Below are positions 15,322 to 22,485 of a stretch of 39,524 nt of DNA, piece by piece. The DNA lies in NCBI GenBank assembly GCA_002773695.1, contig PFAJ01000015.1, positions 1 to 39,524 of the forward strand, in the 5' to 3' direction. The notes below the pieces were generated by a model. The model was not told the DNA's origin. It saw nothing but the letters and a program-made list of their open reading frames with translations, and made no database searches. Position 1 is the stretch's first letter. The number at the start of each line of letters is the position of its first letter. The stretch comes from Candidatus Doudnabacteria bacterium CG10_big_fil_rev_8_21_14_0_10_41_10 (GTDB lineage: Bacteria; Patescibacteriota; Doudnabacteria; UBA920; 2-01-FULL-50-11). The translations under genes were made by a program, and so were the position numbers.

Positions 15322-17552
15322 ATTTTTTCTAGGTGGTCTCTTACTTGTGAATTTTCAAATTCTAGCCTAGCCAAAAGATAGGACAGGGTTGATTCAGCTC
15401 CCTCATTGAGGTTTAAAGAGTATTGTCCCACCCCATCGTGGCAACCGCCCGTAACTTCGTCATAAACCATTTGTTGCAGATTGTTTTTACCGAGAAACCA
15501 GGTGAAGGCCTGATAGGCATTGGTTAAGTGCTTTAATTTTTTTGTAGTTTTGTAAGCGGTAATTTGAGACTGCACCATTGACGCGGTGTCTTCCGGCTGT
15601 TGGTCGTAATAGGATCGGTGTTTACCTTTGGCGTACCAGCCATTTTGTCCGATAGGTGAGTAATGTTTTTTTTTAAAAGTAATATCAGTAAGAAAATTGA
15701 GACTAGTCTGACCGACTTTTAAATATTTTTTTTCACGAGTGATATCGTAAGCAAAAAATAAACACTCCGAGAGTTTGCTGTTGGAATAGGTTAGGTTGTC
15801 TTCAAACCATAGCCATTGAGGAGCCGCCGATTCTTGATATAGTTTGATCTGTTTATCAGCAAGTTTTTTAAAGATTATCAGTAGTTTTTTGTTGGGATAA
15901 TTTTTTAGATAAAAATACAGACCAGACATTGCAAAAGCGATTGCTCGCGGAGCCTTTAGCGCATTTATGGTCACAAGAGATTTTTGGAACAAGTTTTTTG
16001 CCTTAGTCAAAATATTTTTTGGTAAATAATCTTGGGCGGTAAGGTATCCCAAAGCCCAGATTATCCGGCCTTGCGCATCTTCCTCAAAAGTCGTATCTTT
16101 TTTCTTTTTAATACTTACTATGTTGGCAAAACTACCATTGGGTCGTTGAACGAAATGGAGAAAATTTAAATAGGTTTGGATTAAATCTTCCACTTTTTGC
16201 GTGGGTTCGAGTAGATAATATTGGCCGCACACTATCAATGCCCGGGCATTGTCGTCAGCGCTGTAACCAAACCGCAAGTTTGGTTTATCGTAGGTGGCGT
16301 GTTGGATCAGTCCAAACTTATCAGTTAGTTTAACTAAATGGTCAAGTTTTATATCAGGAAACTTTTTTTCTTTTTCGGCAAAATTAGCAATTCGATTGTA
16401 GACATCAAAATATAAAGAGGCGACATTGGGCCAGATCATATGGCGGGTGGAAGCGTAAGCCGCTTGACTCATGGTTTTTAGGAGTTGTTCATTTCCTGCA
16501 AGTTTAGAAATAGCATGGCTGATAGCGCTTGGATTTCTAAATTTAACAAGGATTCCATTTTTATCGTTTATTACCCATTTGGCATATTCAGAGGGCGTAC
16601 TAACAGCAGGCCGACCACAGCCAAGAGCATAAGAAAGAGTTCCACTGACTGATTGGTTTGGATTGAGAGATGGTGAGATATATATATCAGTTGCTTTAAG
16701 GTAGTTAACGAGTTCCTCATATGACAGATATTTATTATAAAATTTTACGTATTTTTTTAAACCCAGAAGTTCAATTTCCCGCACCAAGGAATTACGATAG
16801 GCTTCCCCTTCACGCGACCGTAACACAGGATGAGTGGCGCCAAGTAATAAGTAGATGAGATTCGGATGCTTTTTAATCAATCGGGGCAAGGCTCGGATGA
16901 CATATTGGATCCCTTTGTCCGGACTCAGAAAACCAAAGGTGGTCAATACTAGACGGTTTTTTAGACCAAAATCAGATTTGAAAGAATCGCTTGGATCAAA
17001 AGTGGTCGAAGGAATGCCATGGGGAATAAGAATAATTTTAGATTTTGGTATGGAGTAATTATTTTCAAGCAGAACTTTTGATCGGTGGTTCATGACAATT
17101 ATCGCTTTGCTGTATTTGGCGATTGTTTTAACATTATCTATGATATTTTTTTTGGGTTGAGGAAGGACTGTATGAAAACTGGTAACCACCGGCTTTTTTA
17201 TAACCTGTAGAAAAGGGATTATATAATCACCCCAATTGCCCCCAAAAATTCCAAATTCATGCTGGATGTTAACCAGCTTTATAGGATTAAGCTTGTTAAT
17301 CTCTTGGGCTAAGCTCACATAATGGGAGGCATGATCAGCGGCTATTTGGCCCTGGACAATACCCGGGTAGTTATAAAGACTTGTTTCATTTTCATTGATA
17401 GCTATAACTTTGGATTTTATAGTTGGGTTATAGCGTTTGTTTATCGCTCGACATAAGTCCTGGGTAAAAGTTGCAATGCCACATTCTCTCGGAGGGTAAG
17501 TGCTCAATGATAAAATTATTGTATCGTGAGAACTAGGTTTCTTGATAAGCAT
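15318..17552 (-). CDS. fusion: GT4 glycosyltransferase plus C-terminal helical glycosidase-like domain
   Basis: Residues 1-390 are a complete GT-B transferase: STYPPRECGIATFTQDL, the central TSFHTVLPQP, the GT4 site LTTFGFLSPDKGIQYVIRAL and ISPSLNPNQSVSGTLSYALGCGRPAVST. Residues about 420-744 form a helical-repeat domain with conserved acidic spots (FGYSADDNARAL, EEDAQGRIIWALGYL, WLWFEDNLTYSN, QPEDTASM, GGCHDG, NEGAESTLSYL), of the kind seen in (alpha/alpha)6 glycosidases. One chain thus may extend and trim or hold the same glycan. GH130 lies upstream with a 20-base overlap and the barrel glycosidase downstream with a 4-base overlap. By context a mannoside is likely; this is inference. Confidence 0.83.
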   Translation of the reverse strand: MLIKKPSSHDTIILSLSTYPPRECGIATFTQDLCRAINKRYNPTIKSKVIAINENETSLYNYPGIVQGQIAADHASHYVSLAQEINKLNPIKLVNIQHEFGIFGGNWGDYIIPFLQVIKKPVVTSFHTVLPQPKKNIIDNVKTIAKYSKAIIVMNHRSKVLLENNYSIPKSKIILIPHGIPSTTFDPSDSFKSDFGLKNRLVLTTFGFLSPDKGIQYVIRALPRLIKKHPNLIYLLLGATHPVLRSREGEAYRNSLVREIELLGLKKYVKFYNKYLSYEELVNYLKATDIYISPSLNPNQSVSGTLSYALGCGRPAVSTPSEYAKWVINDKNGILVKFRNPSAISHAISKLAGNEQLLKTMSQAAYASTRHMIWPNVASLYFDVYNRIANFAEKEKKFPDIKLDHLVKLTDKFGLIQHATYDKPNLRFGYSADDNARALIVCGQYYLLEPTQKVEDLIQTYLNFLHFVQRPNGSFANIVSIKKKKDTTFEEDAQGRIIWALGYLTAQDYLPKNILTKAKNLFQKSLVTINALKAPRAIAFAMSGLYFYLKNYPNKKLLIIFKKLADKQIKLYQESAAPQWLWFEDNLTYSNSKLSECLFFAYDITREKKYLKVGQTSLNFLTDITFKKKHYSPIGQNGWYAKGKHRSYYDQQPEDTASMVQSQITAYKTTKKLKHLTNAYQAFTWFLGKNNLQQMVYDEVTGGCHDGVGQYSLNLNEGAESTLSYLLARLEFENSQVRDHLEKI

Positions 17553-18576
17553 TATTGTGACGAGATTTTTTTATTTCGGCGATTAGATTTTTGAGTTTTA
17601 CCGAGGCAACAGCAACAGCTCGATCCGCCGCTCCGTAATAGATATACAAATCAGGGCCAAACAAAGCGGTTCCGGTGGGAAAGACCACATTGGAAATCAA
17701 ACCTTTTTTTTCCCATTTTTTTGTAGGTGAAAACAGAGGATCGTGGAGCCGAGCAATTATTTTGCGGGGATTTTTTTTGTCAAGCAGGGCGGCACAAGCG
17801 TGATAAACTCGTCCTTTGTTGTTTTCTTCCACCGTATGAAAAATTAAAAGCCAACCGTCATCGGTGAGCAAAGGTGGACAGCCGCCGCCGATATTTCGAG
17901 ATTCAAACCAGTGCTTATTTTCTAAGATTATGTTTTTTGAAAGGTTTTTTATTTGACCCCGCCAATAGTCAGGAGTAAGCTCATTGAAGTTTTTGAAGAA
18001 AGCTATTTGAATATCAGGAAGGATACGATGGATAAGGGCGTACTGCCCATTGATTTTTTTGGGGAACAAAAACACATCTTTTTCCCAAATCAAGACATTT
18101 TTACCTTCATGGTTTTGATAATACGAGGAGAAGAAATAATAAGAATCTTTTAAAGAAGACTCAGAGAACAGCTTTTCAGCTTCTCGATAGGAAATGAGCG
18201 GGGAAATAATTCCCTGCTTTTTAAATTTTTTTAAATCTGTGCTGGTCGCGTAGGCGGTGACTGCATTTTTTCCATCATGGGCGACGTAAAAAACATAAAA
18301 AGTTTTCCCAACTTTTACTATGCGCGGATCTTCCACCCCGACTTTTTCATAGTCAAACTCCCTTGTCATTATCGGAAATTGTCCGCGCTCAACAACTGTG
18401 GTTGGACCTTTGAGTTTGGCGTAACCGATAGTTGATTTATTTTGTGAATCAATTGCTCTATAAAAAATATGGACGAATTCTCCATCTTTCCAAATACCCG
18501 GGTTTAGGACGCTTTTTTTTTCAAATTCCAGCTCACTTGGTTCGAGAATTACGCCATGTTTTTTGATTTTTAACAT
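17533..18576 (-). CDS. GH130 family glycoside phosphorylase/hydrolase
   Basis: A five-bladed beta-propeller of 347 residues with GH130 marks: NPGIWKDGEFVHIFYRA, VGVEDPRIVKVG (the catalytic Asp region), ESRNIGGGCPPLLTDDGWLLIFHT, and NVVFPTGTALFGPDLYIYYGAADRAVAVA at the C-terminus. GH130 enzymes split beta-1,2- or beta-1,4-mannosides, mostly by phosphorolysis to mannose-1-phosphate. No signal peptide, so it works in the cytoplasm. It is the first gene of the minus operon. I see no convincing promoter in the 190 bases upstream. Phosphorylase versus hydrolase cannot be decided by eye. Confidence 0.88.
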   Translation of the reverse strand: MLKIKKHGVILEPSELEFEKKSVLNPGIWKDGEFVHIFYRAIDSQNKSTIGYAKLKGPTTVVERGQFPIMTREFDYEKVGVEDPRIVKVGKTFYVFYVAHDGKNAVTAYATSTDLKKFKKQGIISPLISYREAEKLFSESSLKDSYYFFSSYYQNHEGKNVLIWEKDVFLFPKKINGQYALIHRILPDIQIAFFKNFNELTPDYWRGQIKNLSKNIILENKHWFESRNIGGGCPPLLTDDGWLLIFHTVEENNKGRVYHACAALLDKKNPRKIIARLHDPLFSPTKKWEKKGLISNVVFPTGTALFGPDLYIYYGAADRAVAVASVKLKNLIAEIKKSRHNNAYQET

Positions 18577-18766
18577 AGTATTGATTCGGTTTTTTGTAAT
18601 TTTCTAATTCTGTATAAGGAAGTGGGGTTTTAGACCCGGTTTTCGAATTGGCGTTATTAAGGTTTTGAGGAAGTTATTTAAGTTTATTATATCTTTTTCT
18701 GGTCTGGAGAGCAATTTATTAGATTTAAAATTAATAATCAAATTTGCTTTTATAAATGGCTATCTT

Positions 18767-18829
18767 ATGTCACGGTCAACCGTTATCGTTCCAGTTAACG
18801 CGGTAATATTAAAAAAGAAATCGTTGTAA
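18767..18829 (+). pseudogene. relic of the C-terminus of a CopB-type ATPase
   Basis: Read in frame, this stretch gives MSRSTVIVPVNAVILKKKSL and a stop, against MSLSTIIVAINAVMLKRKSLS at the end of the intact ATPase gene (10851-10913). The match also holds at DNA level (for example TTAACGCGGT). Upstream of it (18577-18766) there is no further recognisable coding sequence. So a second copper ATPase gene, or a duplicated tail, once stood here and has been deleted or displaced. Confidence 0.7.
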
Positions 18830-18845
18830 CCTTCATTATTATATG

Positions 18846-18870
18846 AAAATACCCTTGTTAGGGTGTTTTT
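18846..18870 (+). terminator. terminator behind the ATPase relic
   Basis: AAAATACCCT / AGGGTGTTTT form a 10-bp stem with one G-T pair and a T tail, 17 bases after the relic's stop. It probably once ended the ATPase transcript. Confidence 0.75.
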
Positions 18871-18972
18871 ATATTTTGAAATTTTATTAAAATCTATTAT
18901 CAAACCTCTTGACTTTTTTAAAAAAAATTATTAAGTTAGATATTAGTCTAAATAAACATCGGAGGAATAATA

Positions 18973-19146
18973 TTGAAAGGTTATGAAATCAAGATGCCCT
19001 GTCGCGTCATACTCGCTTCATCCAGAGTTTATATCGGCGAAACTATCAGGGTGGGTAGCAGAAAAATTATTTTTGGGATTTCGGAAGTATGCGATCTTTT
19101 CATGCCGGGATCAAAAATAACCGTTGAAATGCTTTGGCCGATTTAA
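18973..19146 (+). CDS. tiny protein, 57 residues, unknown
   Basis: It starts at TTG, which is well placed: GGAGG at 18961-18965 lies 7 bases ahead. The product (MKGYEIKMPCRVILASSRVY..GSKITVEMLWPI) alternates beta-strand-like stretches and looks like a small soluble beta protein; there are two Cys. No family recognised. TTGACT at 18909 may be a -35, without a clean -10. A second tiny gene follows 18 bases later, and both share one strong terminator, so they form a mini-operon. Confidence 0.6.
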   Translation: MKGYEIKMPCRVILASSRVYIGETIRVGSRKIIFGISEVCDLFMPGSKITVEMLWPI

Positions 19147-19164
19147 TTCGACGGAGTTACTCGC

Positions 19165-19278
19165 ATGAAACTCAAAATAGACGGTAAAATCGCTGAAGCC
19201 AATGGGAGGTGGATAACCATCACATTCAATTCGTATCAGTATGAGTTTCGGACGATGGGGTCGAAGACTTCAATTTAG
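19165..19278 (+). CDS. tiny protein, 37 residues, unknown
   Basis: ATG preceded by CGGAG at 19152-19156 (8-base spacing). The product is MKLKIDGKIAEANGRWITIT followed by a short FNSYQYEFRTMGSKTSI end: strand-rich, basic, soluble. No homologue recognised. It sits between the 57-residue gene and a strong terminator. That it has its own SD, in a region where many genes lack one, supports it being translated. Confidence 0.5.
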   Translation: MKLKIDGKIAEANGRWITITFNSYQYEFRTMGSKTSI

Positions 19279-19280
19279 TC

Positions 19281-19320
19281 GCGGTGGCGCGGTTCTATCG
19301 CGCTCCTGCGCTTTTTTTTT
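19281..19320 (+). terminator. strong terminator of the tiny-gene pair
   Basis: GCGGTGGCGCG / CGCGCTCCTGC, mostly paired with two wobble pairs and one mismatch, then nine or more T. It begins 2 bases after the last stop codon. Confidence 0.85.
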
Positions 19321-19331
19321 ATCAAAAAATA

Positions 19332-19418
19332 AACGGCCCACCTGAGCCGTTCGCGACGCGACGAGTCGTAAAGTCGCTATCTATTTTTAATCTCTAACGG
19401 CGTAAACTTGAGCCGTTA
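19332..19418. repeat. three consecutive hairpins with AACGGC / GCCGTT cores
   Basis: AACGGC (19332-19337) / GCCGTT (19346-19351), GCGAC (19353-19357) / GTCGC (19373-19377), and TAACGGC (19395-19401) / GCCGTTA (19412-19418). The last may terminate the minus-strand receiver gene that ends at 19436. The AAACGGC core recurs at 4661 and 5959. Confidence 0.5.
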
Positions 19419-19435
19419 ACAAAACCGGATTTTTT

Positions 19436-19849
19436 TTATATCATTTCCTCAGTATTTTTTTCAGATCGGAAAAACTTACCAATTTCCTCCGCCAGGTCTT
19501 CCGTGGTTAAAAAAGCTTTCAAAAAGTAAGATTGGATTTTTAGTGCATTTGCCATATCCTTGTTTTGTTTATCCCAAAGGTTGGTCAAAATAATAACCGG
19601 CACATCGGCAATTTGCTTGTCTTCATTTTCACGGACCAGTTTAAGCATTTCAAAACCGTTCATTTCCGGCATAAGCAAATCTAGCACGACCAAGTCGGGT
19701 TTTTCTCCCAAACATTTTTCGAGGCCGACTTTACCGTTGACCGCGTCAATTACGTCATAGCCTTTAGATTTAAGCTTTTTGACGATGATTGACCTCATCA
19801 TTCCATCATCCTCGACCACCAGAACCTTTTTATTATTTTGATTTTCCAT
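19436..19849 (-). CDS. single-domain response regulator (receiver only)
   Basis: A 137-residue CheY-like receiver: acidic pair Asp14-Asp15 (VVEDD), phospho-acceptor Asp57 in VVLDLLMPEMNG, Thr/Lys region VIILTN and K in YFLKAF. There is no output domain, so it must act by protein contact or by phosphotransfer. It is divergently transcribed from the dehydrogenase gene with only 68 bases between, so the two promoters overlap. This suggests linked control with the enzyme/kinase operon. Confidence 0.92.
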   Translation of the reverse strand: MENQNNKKVLVVEDDGMMRSIIVKKLKSKGYDVIDAVNGKVGLEKCLGEKPDLVVLDLLMPEMNGFEMLKLVRENEDKQIADVPVIILTNLWDKQNKDMANALKIQSYFLKAFLTTEDLAEEIGKFFRSEKNTEEMI

Positions 19850-19868
19850 GGTAGAATATAGTGTTTAT

Positions 19869-19895
19869 ATTGTATCACAGATTGATTTATATCAA
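19869..19895 (-). promoter_or_regulatory. promoter of the receiver gene (minus strand)
   Basis: On the minus strand: TTGATA, 15 bases, TACAAT with an extended TG upstream (TGATACAAT). It overlaps the -35 of the plus-strand promoter below. Confidence 0.4.
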
Positions 19896-19910
19896 AAATA
19901 ACGATATATT
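19882..19910 (+). promoter_or_regulatory. promoter of the dehydrogenase/kinase operon; message probably leaderless
   Basis: TTGATT (19882-19887), exactly 17 bases, TATATT (19905-19910). A start site seven bases after the -10 would fall at the ATG itself (19918), so the first gene would have no leader and needs no SD. Confidence 0.5.
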
Positions 19911-19917
19911 TATTTAA

Positions 19918-20961
19918 ATGCATAAAATTAATCGAATGGTTTTTAAAGAGTATGATAAACATCGATCGGTCTTTTATTTTGATCGACCTTCTTTGAATTT
20001 AAAAGTTTTTATCGCGATCCACCGAAACAAAACCATTTTTCCTTCTTTTGGGGCTACAAGAATGATGATGTATGCCAATGAGGATGAGGCGCTCAATGAT
20101 GCTTTGCGGCTGTCACGGTTGATGTCTTACAAATCTGCTTTGGCGGGGTTGAATTATGGCGGGGCAAAAGGAGTGATTTTGTTCGACGGCAATCATCCTG
20201 ACAAATCAGAAGTTTTAAAAATATATTCCGATATGGTCAACGAACTGAAAGGAAAATTTATCACCGGGGCAGATGTCGGTCTTAGCCAGGAAGACGTTCA
20301 ACTAATGACTAGAAATAGTCCATATTTTGTTGGGACAAAAAATAAACCCGAAAAATGCACCGCATTGGGGATTGTTAAGGGCATTGAAGTTTGCTTAAAA
20401 CAGGTTTTTGGTAAAGGATTTATTTCTGACCATACTTTTGCAATTCAAGGGTTAGGCAAGGTAGGTTTGGATTTGTTAGGTTTGATTTATAATCAAGCTG
20501 GTAAAATTTATGTTTCGGATATATCATCAGAAAAAATTGAAGTTGCAAAAAATTTGTATCCGAACATTGTTCCGGTCCCCGTAGAAGATATTTTTAAGTT
20601 GGAGATAGATGTTTTTTGTCCGTGTGCGCTAGCACATGCGATTAGTCCAAAAATGATAGCCGAATTGAAATGCAAGATAGTCGCCGGTGGTGCTAACAAT
20701 CAGTTGTTTAATCAAGAGGTTGGAGATGCATTATTCAGTAAGGGTATTTTGTATGCCCCAGACTATGTGATAAACAGTGGCGGTTTGATCAGCGTTGCTG
20801 ATGAGTATGAAAATCGTTTTAAGAATGAAAATCATATTGAAAAAAAATTGGAACATATTAAATCGGTTCTGGAAACAATTTTTGAACAAAGCCAAACCCA
20901 AAACCTGGCGACTAACCGGGTGGCGGATCGGTTAGCTGAGGATATTTTTAATAATCACTAA
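19918..20961 (+). CDS. Glu/Leu/Phe/Val dehydrogenase family amino acid dehydrogenase
   Basis: A 347-residue enzyme of the leucine/phenylalanine dehydrogenase type, which interconverts amino acids and 2-oxo acids with NAD. The paired active-site lysines are Lys72 (LMSYKSALAGLNYGG) and Lys84 (GGAKGVI), 12 apart as in leucine dehydrogenase; Asp119 lies in GADVGLS. The Rossmann motif is IQGLGKVGLDLLG, and GGANNQL and DYVINSGGLISVADEY complete the core. Substrate preference cannot be read. First gene of a four-gene operon; the next ATG follows its stop codon directly. In such a reduced genome, an amino acid dehydrogenase next to adenylating enzymes suggests supply of a building block rather than general catabolism. 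Confidence 0.92.
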   Translation: MHKINRMVFKEYDKHRSVFYFDRPSLNLKVFIAIHRNKTIFPSFGATRMMMYANEDEALNDALRLSRLMSYKSALAGLNYGGAKGVILFDGNHPDKSEVLKIYSDMVNELKGKFITGADVGLSQEDVQLMTRNSPYFVGTKNKPEKCTALGIVKGIEVCLKQVFGKGFISDHTFAIQGLGKVGLDLLGLIYNQAGKIYVSDISSEKIEVAKNLYPNIVPVPVEDIFKLEIDVFCPCALAHAISPKMIAELKCKIVAGGANNQLFNQEVGDALFSKGILYAPDYVINSGGLISVADEYENRFKNENHIEKKLEHIKSVLETIFEQSQTQNLATNRVADRLAEDIFNNH

Positions 20962-22485
20962 ATGTTGTCGGAAACTTTTCCAAAAGATTTGCAAAATCCG
21001 GTAAATTTGATTGCTCAATTACAAAAACAACCTGAAAAATACTGGCAGGAACGTGGTTTTCTAATGGCAAAGGATTTATTTTGGCAAAAAACTCAACGTG
21101 TCCCCGCTTATAAAAAGTTTTTAGCCGGTCGCAATATTAATCTAAAATTACCTGATACGGTTAGTGATTTTGATAAAATTCCCCCGGTAGATAAAGATAA
21201 TTATTTAAGAAAATATAAAAGAAGTGATTTGTGCTGGGACGGTAATTTTTCAAACCAACATTGGGTGATTTCCACTACCTCTGGTTCTACCGGTAAACCT
21301 TATTATTTTCCCAGACAGGATTTTCAAGACCAACAGTACGCGGTCACTGCAGAACTATATCTTCGGACAAATTTTGAGATCCATAAAAAAAGCACTTTAT
21401 ATATAGTGGCGTTTCCGATGGGGGCTTGGATTGGCGGGCTATTTACTTATCAGGCATTAAAAAATCTTTCCAAAAGAGGCGATTACAGGCTAAGCATTAT
21501 CACTCCCGGTATTAGTACCGCGGACGTTTTAAATGCTTTGCAAAATTTAGGCAAAGATTTTGACCAGGTTATCATCGGCAGTTACGCTCCGTTTTTAAAA
21601 GATATTCTAGACGAAGGGGATCGATTGGGACTGGATTGGAAACAGTATAATTTGGGTTTTGTATTTTCCGCTGAAGGATTTAGTGAGGACTTTCGTGACT
21701 ATGTGGCAAAAAAGACCGGAATTGATAATATTTTTAAAAAAACTCTGAATCATTACGGAACGGTGGATATGGGGACAATGTCTTACGAAACTCCGCTCGC
21801 AATACTTGTTCGAAGGCTTGCTTTAAAAAACCAGAATATTTTTCGCAGGCTTTTCCCCAAAGCCTCAAAATTACCAACTTTAACCCAATATATTCCAGAG
21901 CAGTTTTATTTTGAAGAAGTCGAGGGAAGACTCCTCTGCTCATCGTTTAGCGGTTTACCTTTGGTACGTTATGATTTGAAAGATTCCGGCGGGGTTATTG
22001 GCCTGGAAGAAGTAAAAGAAATTTTTTTGAAAGAAGGGATAGATCTTTCAAATGAAGTTAAGCTCGCTGGAATCTCCGACACTATATGGAACATACCTTT
22101 TGTTTATGTTTACGAACGGACCGATTTTTCAGTTAGTTTTTTTGCTTTCCAAGTCTACCCGGAAACCATCCGAAAAGCGCTTATGGAGGATAAAGCAAGA
22201 GAGTACACTACAGGGAAGTTTACGATGCTGGTTCGGGAAAATGAACAAATGGATCAAGTTTTACAGATAAATATTGAACTTAAAAAAGGGTTTTCAGAGT
22301 CAAACGAAACGGTAAAAGCGTTAACCGAAGAAATTACAAATATATTAACAGCCGAAAATTCTGAATACCGAAAAACGAAAGAAATGTATCCGGAAAAAAC
22401 CGTTCCCGAGATCATATTGTGGCCTTATGAACATGAAAATTTTTTTAAGAGAGGAGTGAAACAAAAATGGATAAAAAACCGATAA
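20962..22485 (+). CDS. PaaK/LuxE-like AMP-forming adenylating enzyme
   Basis: The ANL-superfamily P-loop is STTSGSTGKPYYFPR (residues 104-118). Further marks are NHYGTVDMGTMSYETP (the Y-G-x-(T/S)-E-type A5 motif), a Val/Arg/Tyr-Asp strand (GLPLVRYDLKDSGG) and a C-terminal small domain with a terminal Lys-rich tail (GVKQKWIKNR). The best family fit is phenylacetate-CoA ligase / LuxE-type acyl-protein synthetase. It activates a carboxylate as an adenylate and passes it to a thiol or amine. It is preceded with zero spacing by the dehydrogenase gene and overlaps the E1/nitroreductase gene by 19 bases. The substrate may be an amino or oxo acid from gene 1; this is inference. Confidence 0.85.
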   Translation: MLSETFPKDLQNPVNLIAQLQKQPEKYWQERGFLMAKDLFWQKTQRVPAYKKFLAGRNINLKLPDTVSDFDKIPPVDKDNYLRKYKRSDLCWDGNFSNQHWVISTTSGSTGKPYYFPRQDFQDQQYAVTAELYLRTNFEIHKKSTLYIVAFPMGAWIGGLFTYQALKNLSKRGDYRLSIITPGISTADVLNALQNLGKDFDQVIIGSYAPFLKDILDEGDRLGLDWKQYNLGFVFSAEGFSEDFRDYVAKKTGIDNIFKKTLNHYGTVDMGTMSYETPLAILVRRLALKNQNIFRRLFPKASKLPTLTQYIPEQFYFEEVEGRLLCSSFSGLPLVRYDLKDSGGVIGLEEVKEIFLKEGIDLSNEVKLAGISDTIWNIPFVYVYERTDFSVSFFAFQVYPETIRKALMEDKAREYTTGKFTMLVRENEQMDQVLQINIELKKGFSESNETVKALTEEITNILTAENSEYRKTKEMYPEKTVPEIILWPYEHENFFKRGVKQKWIKNR

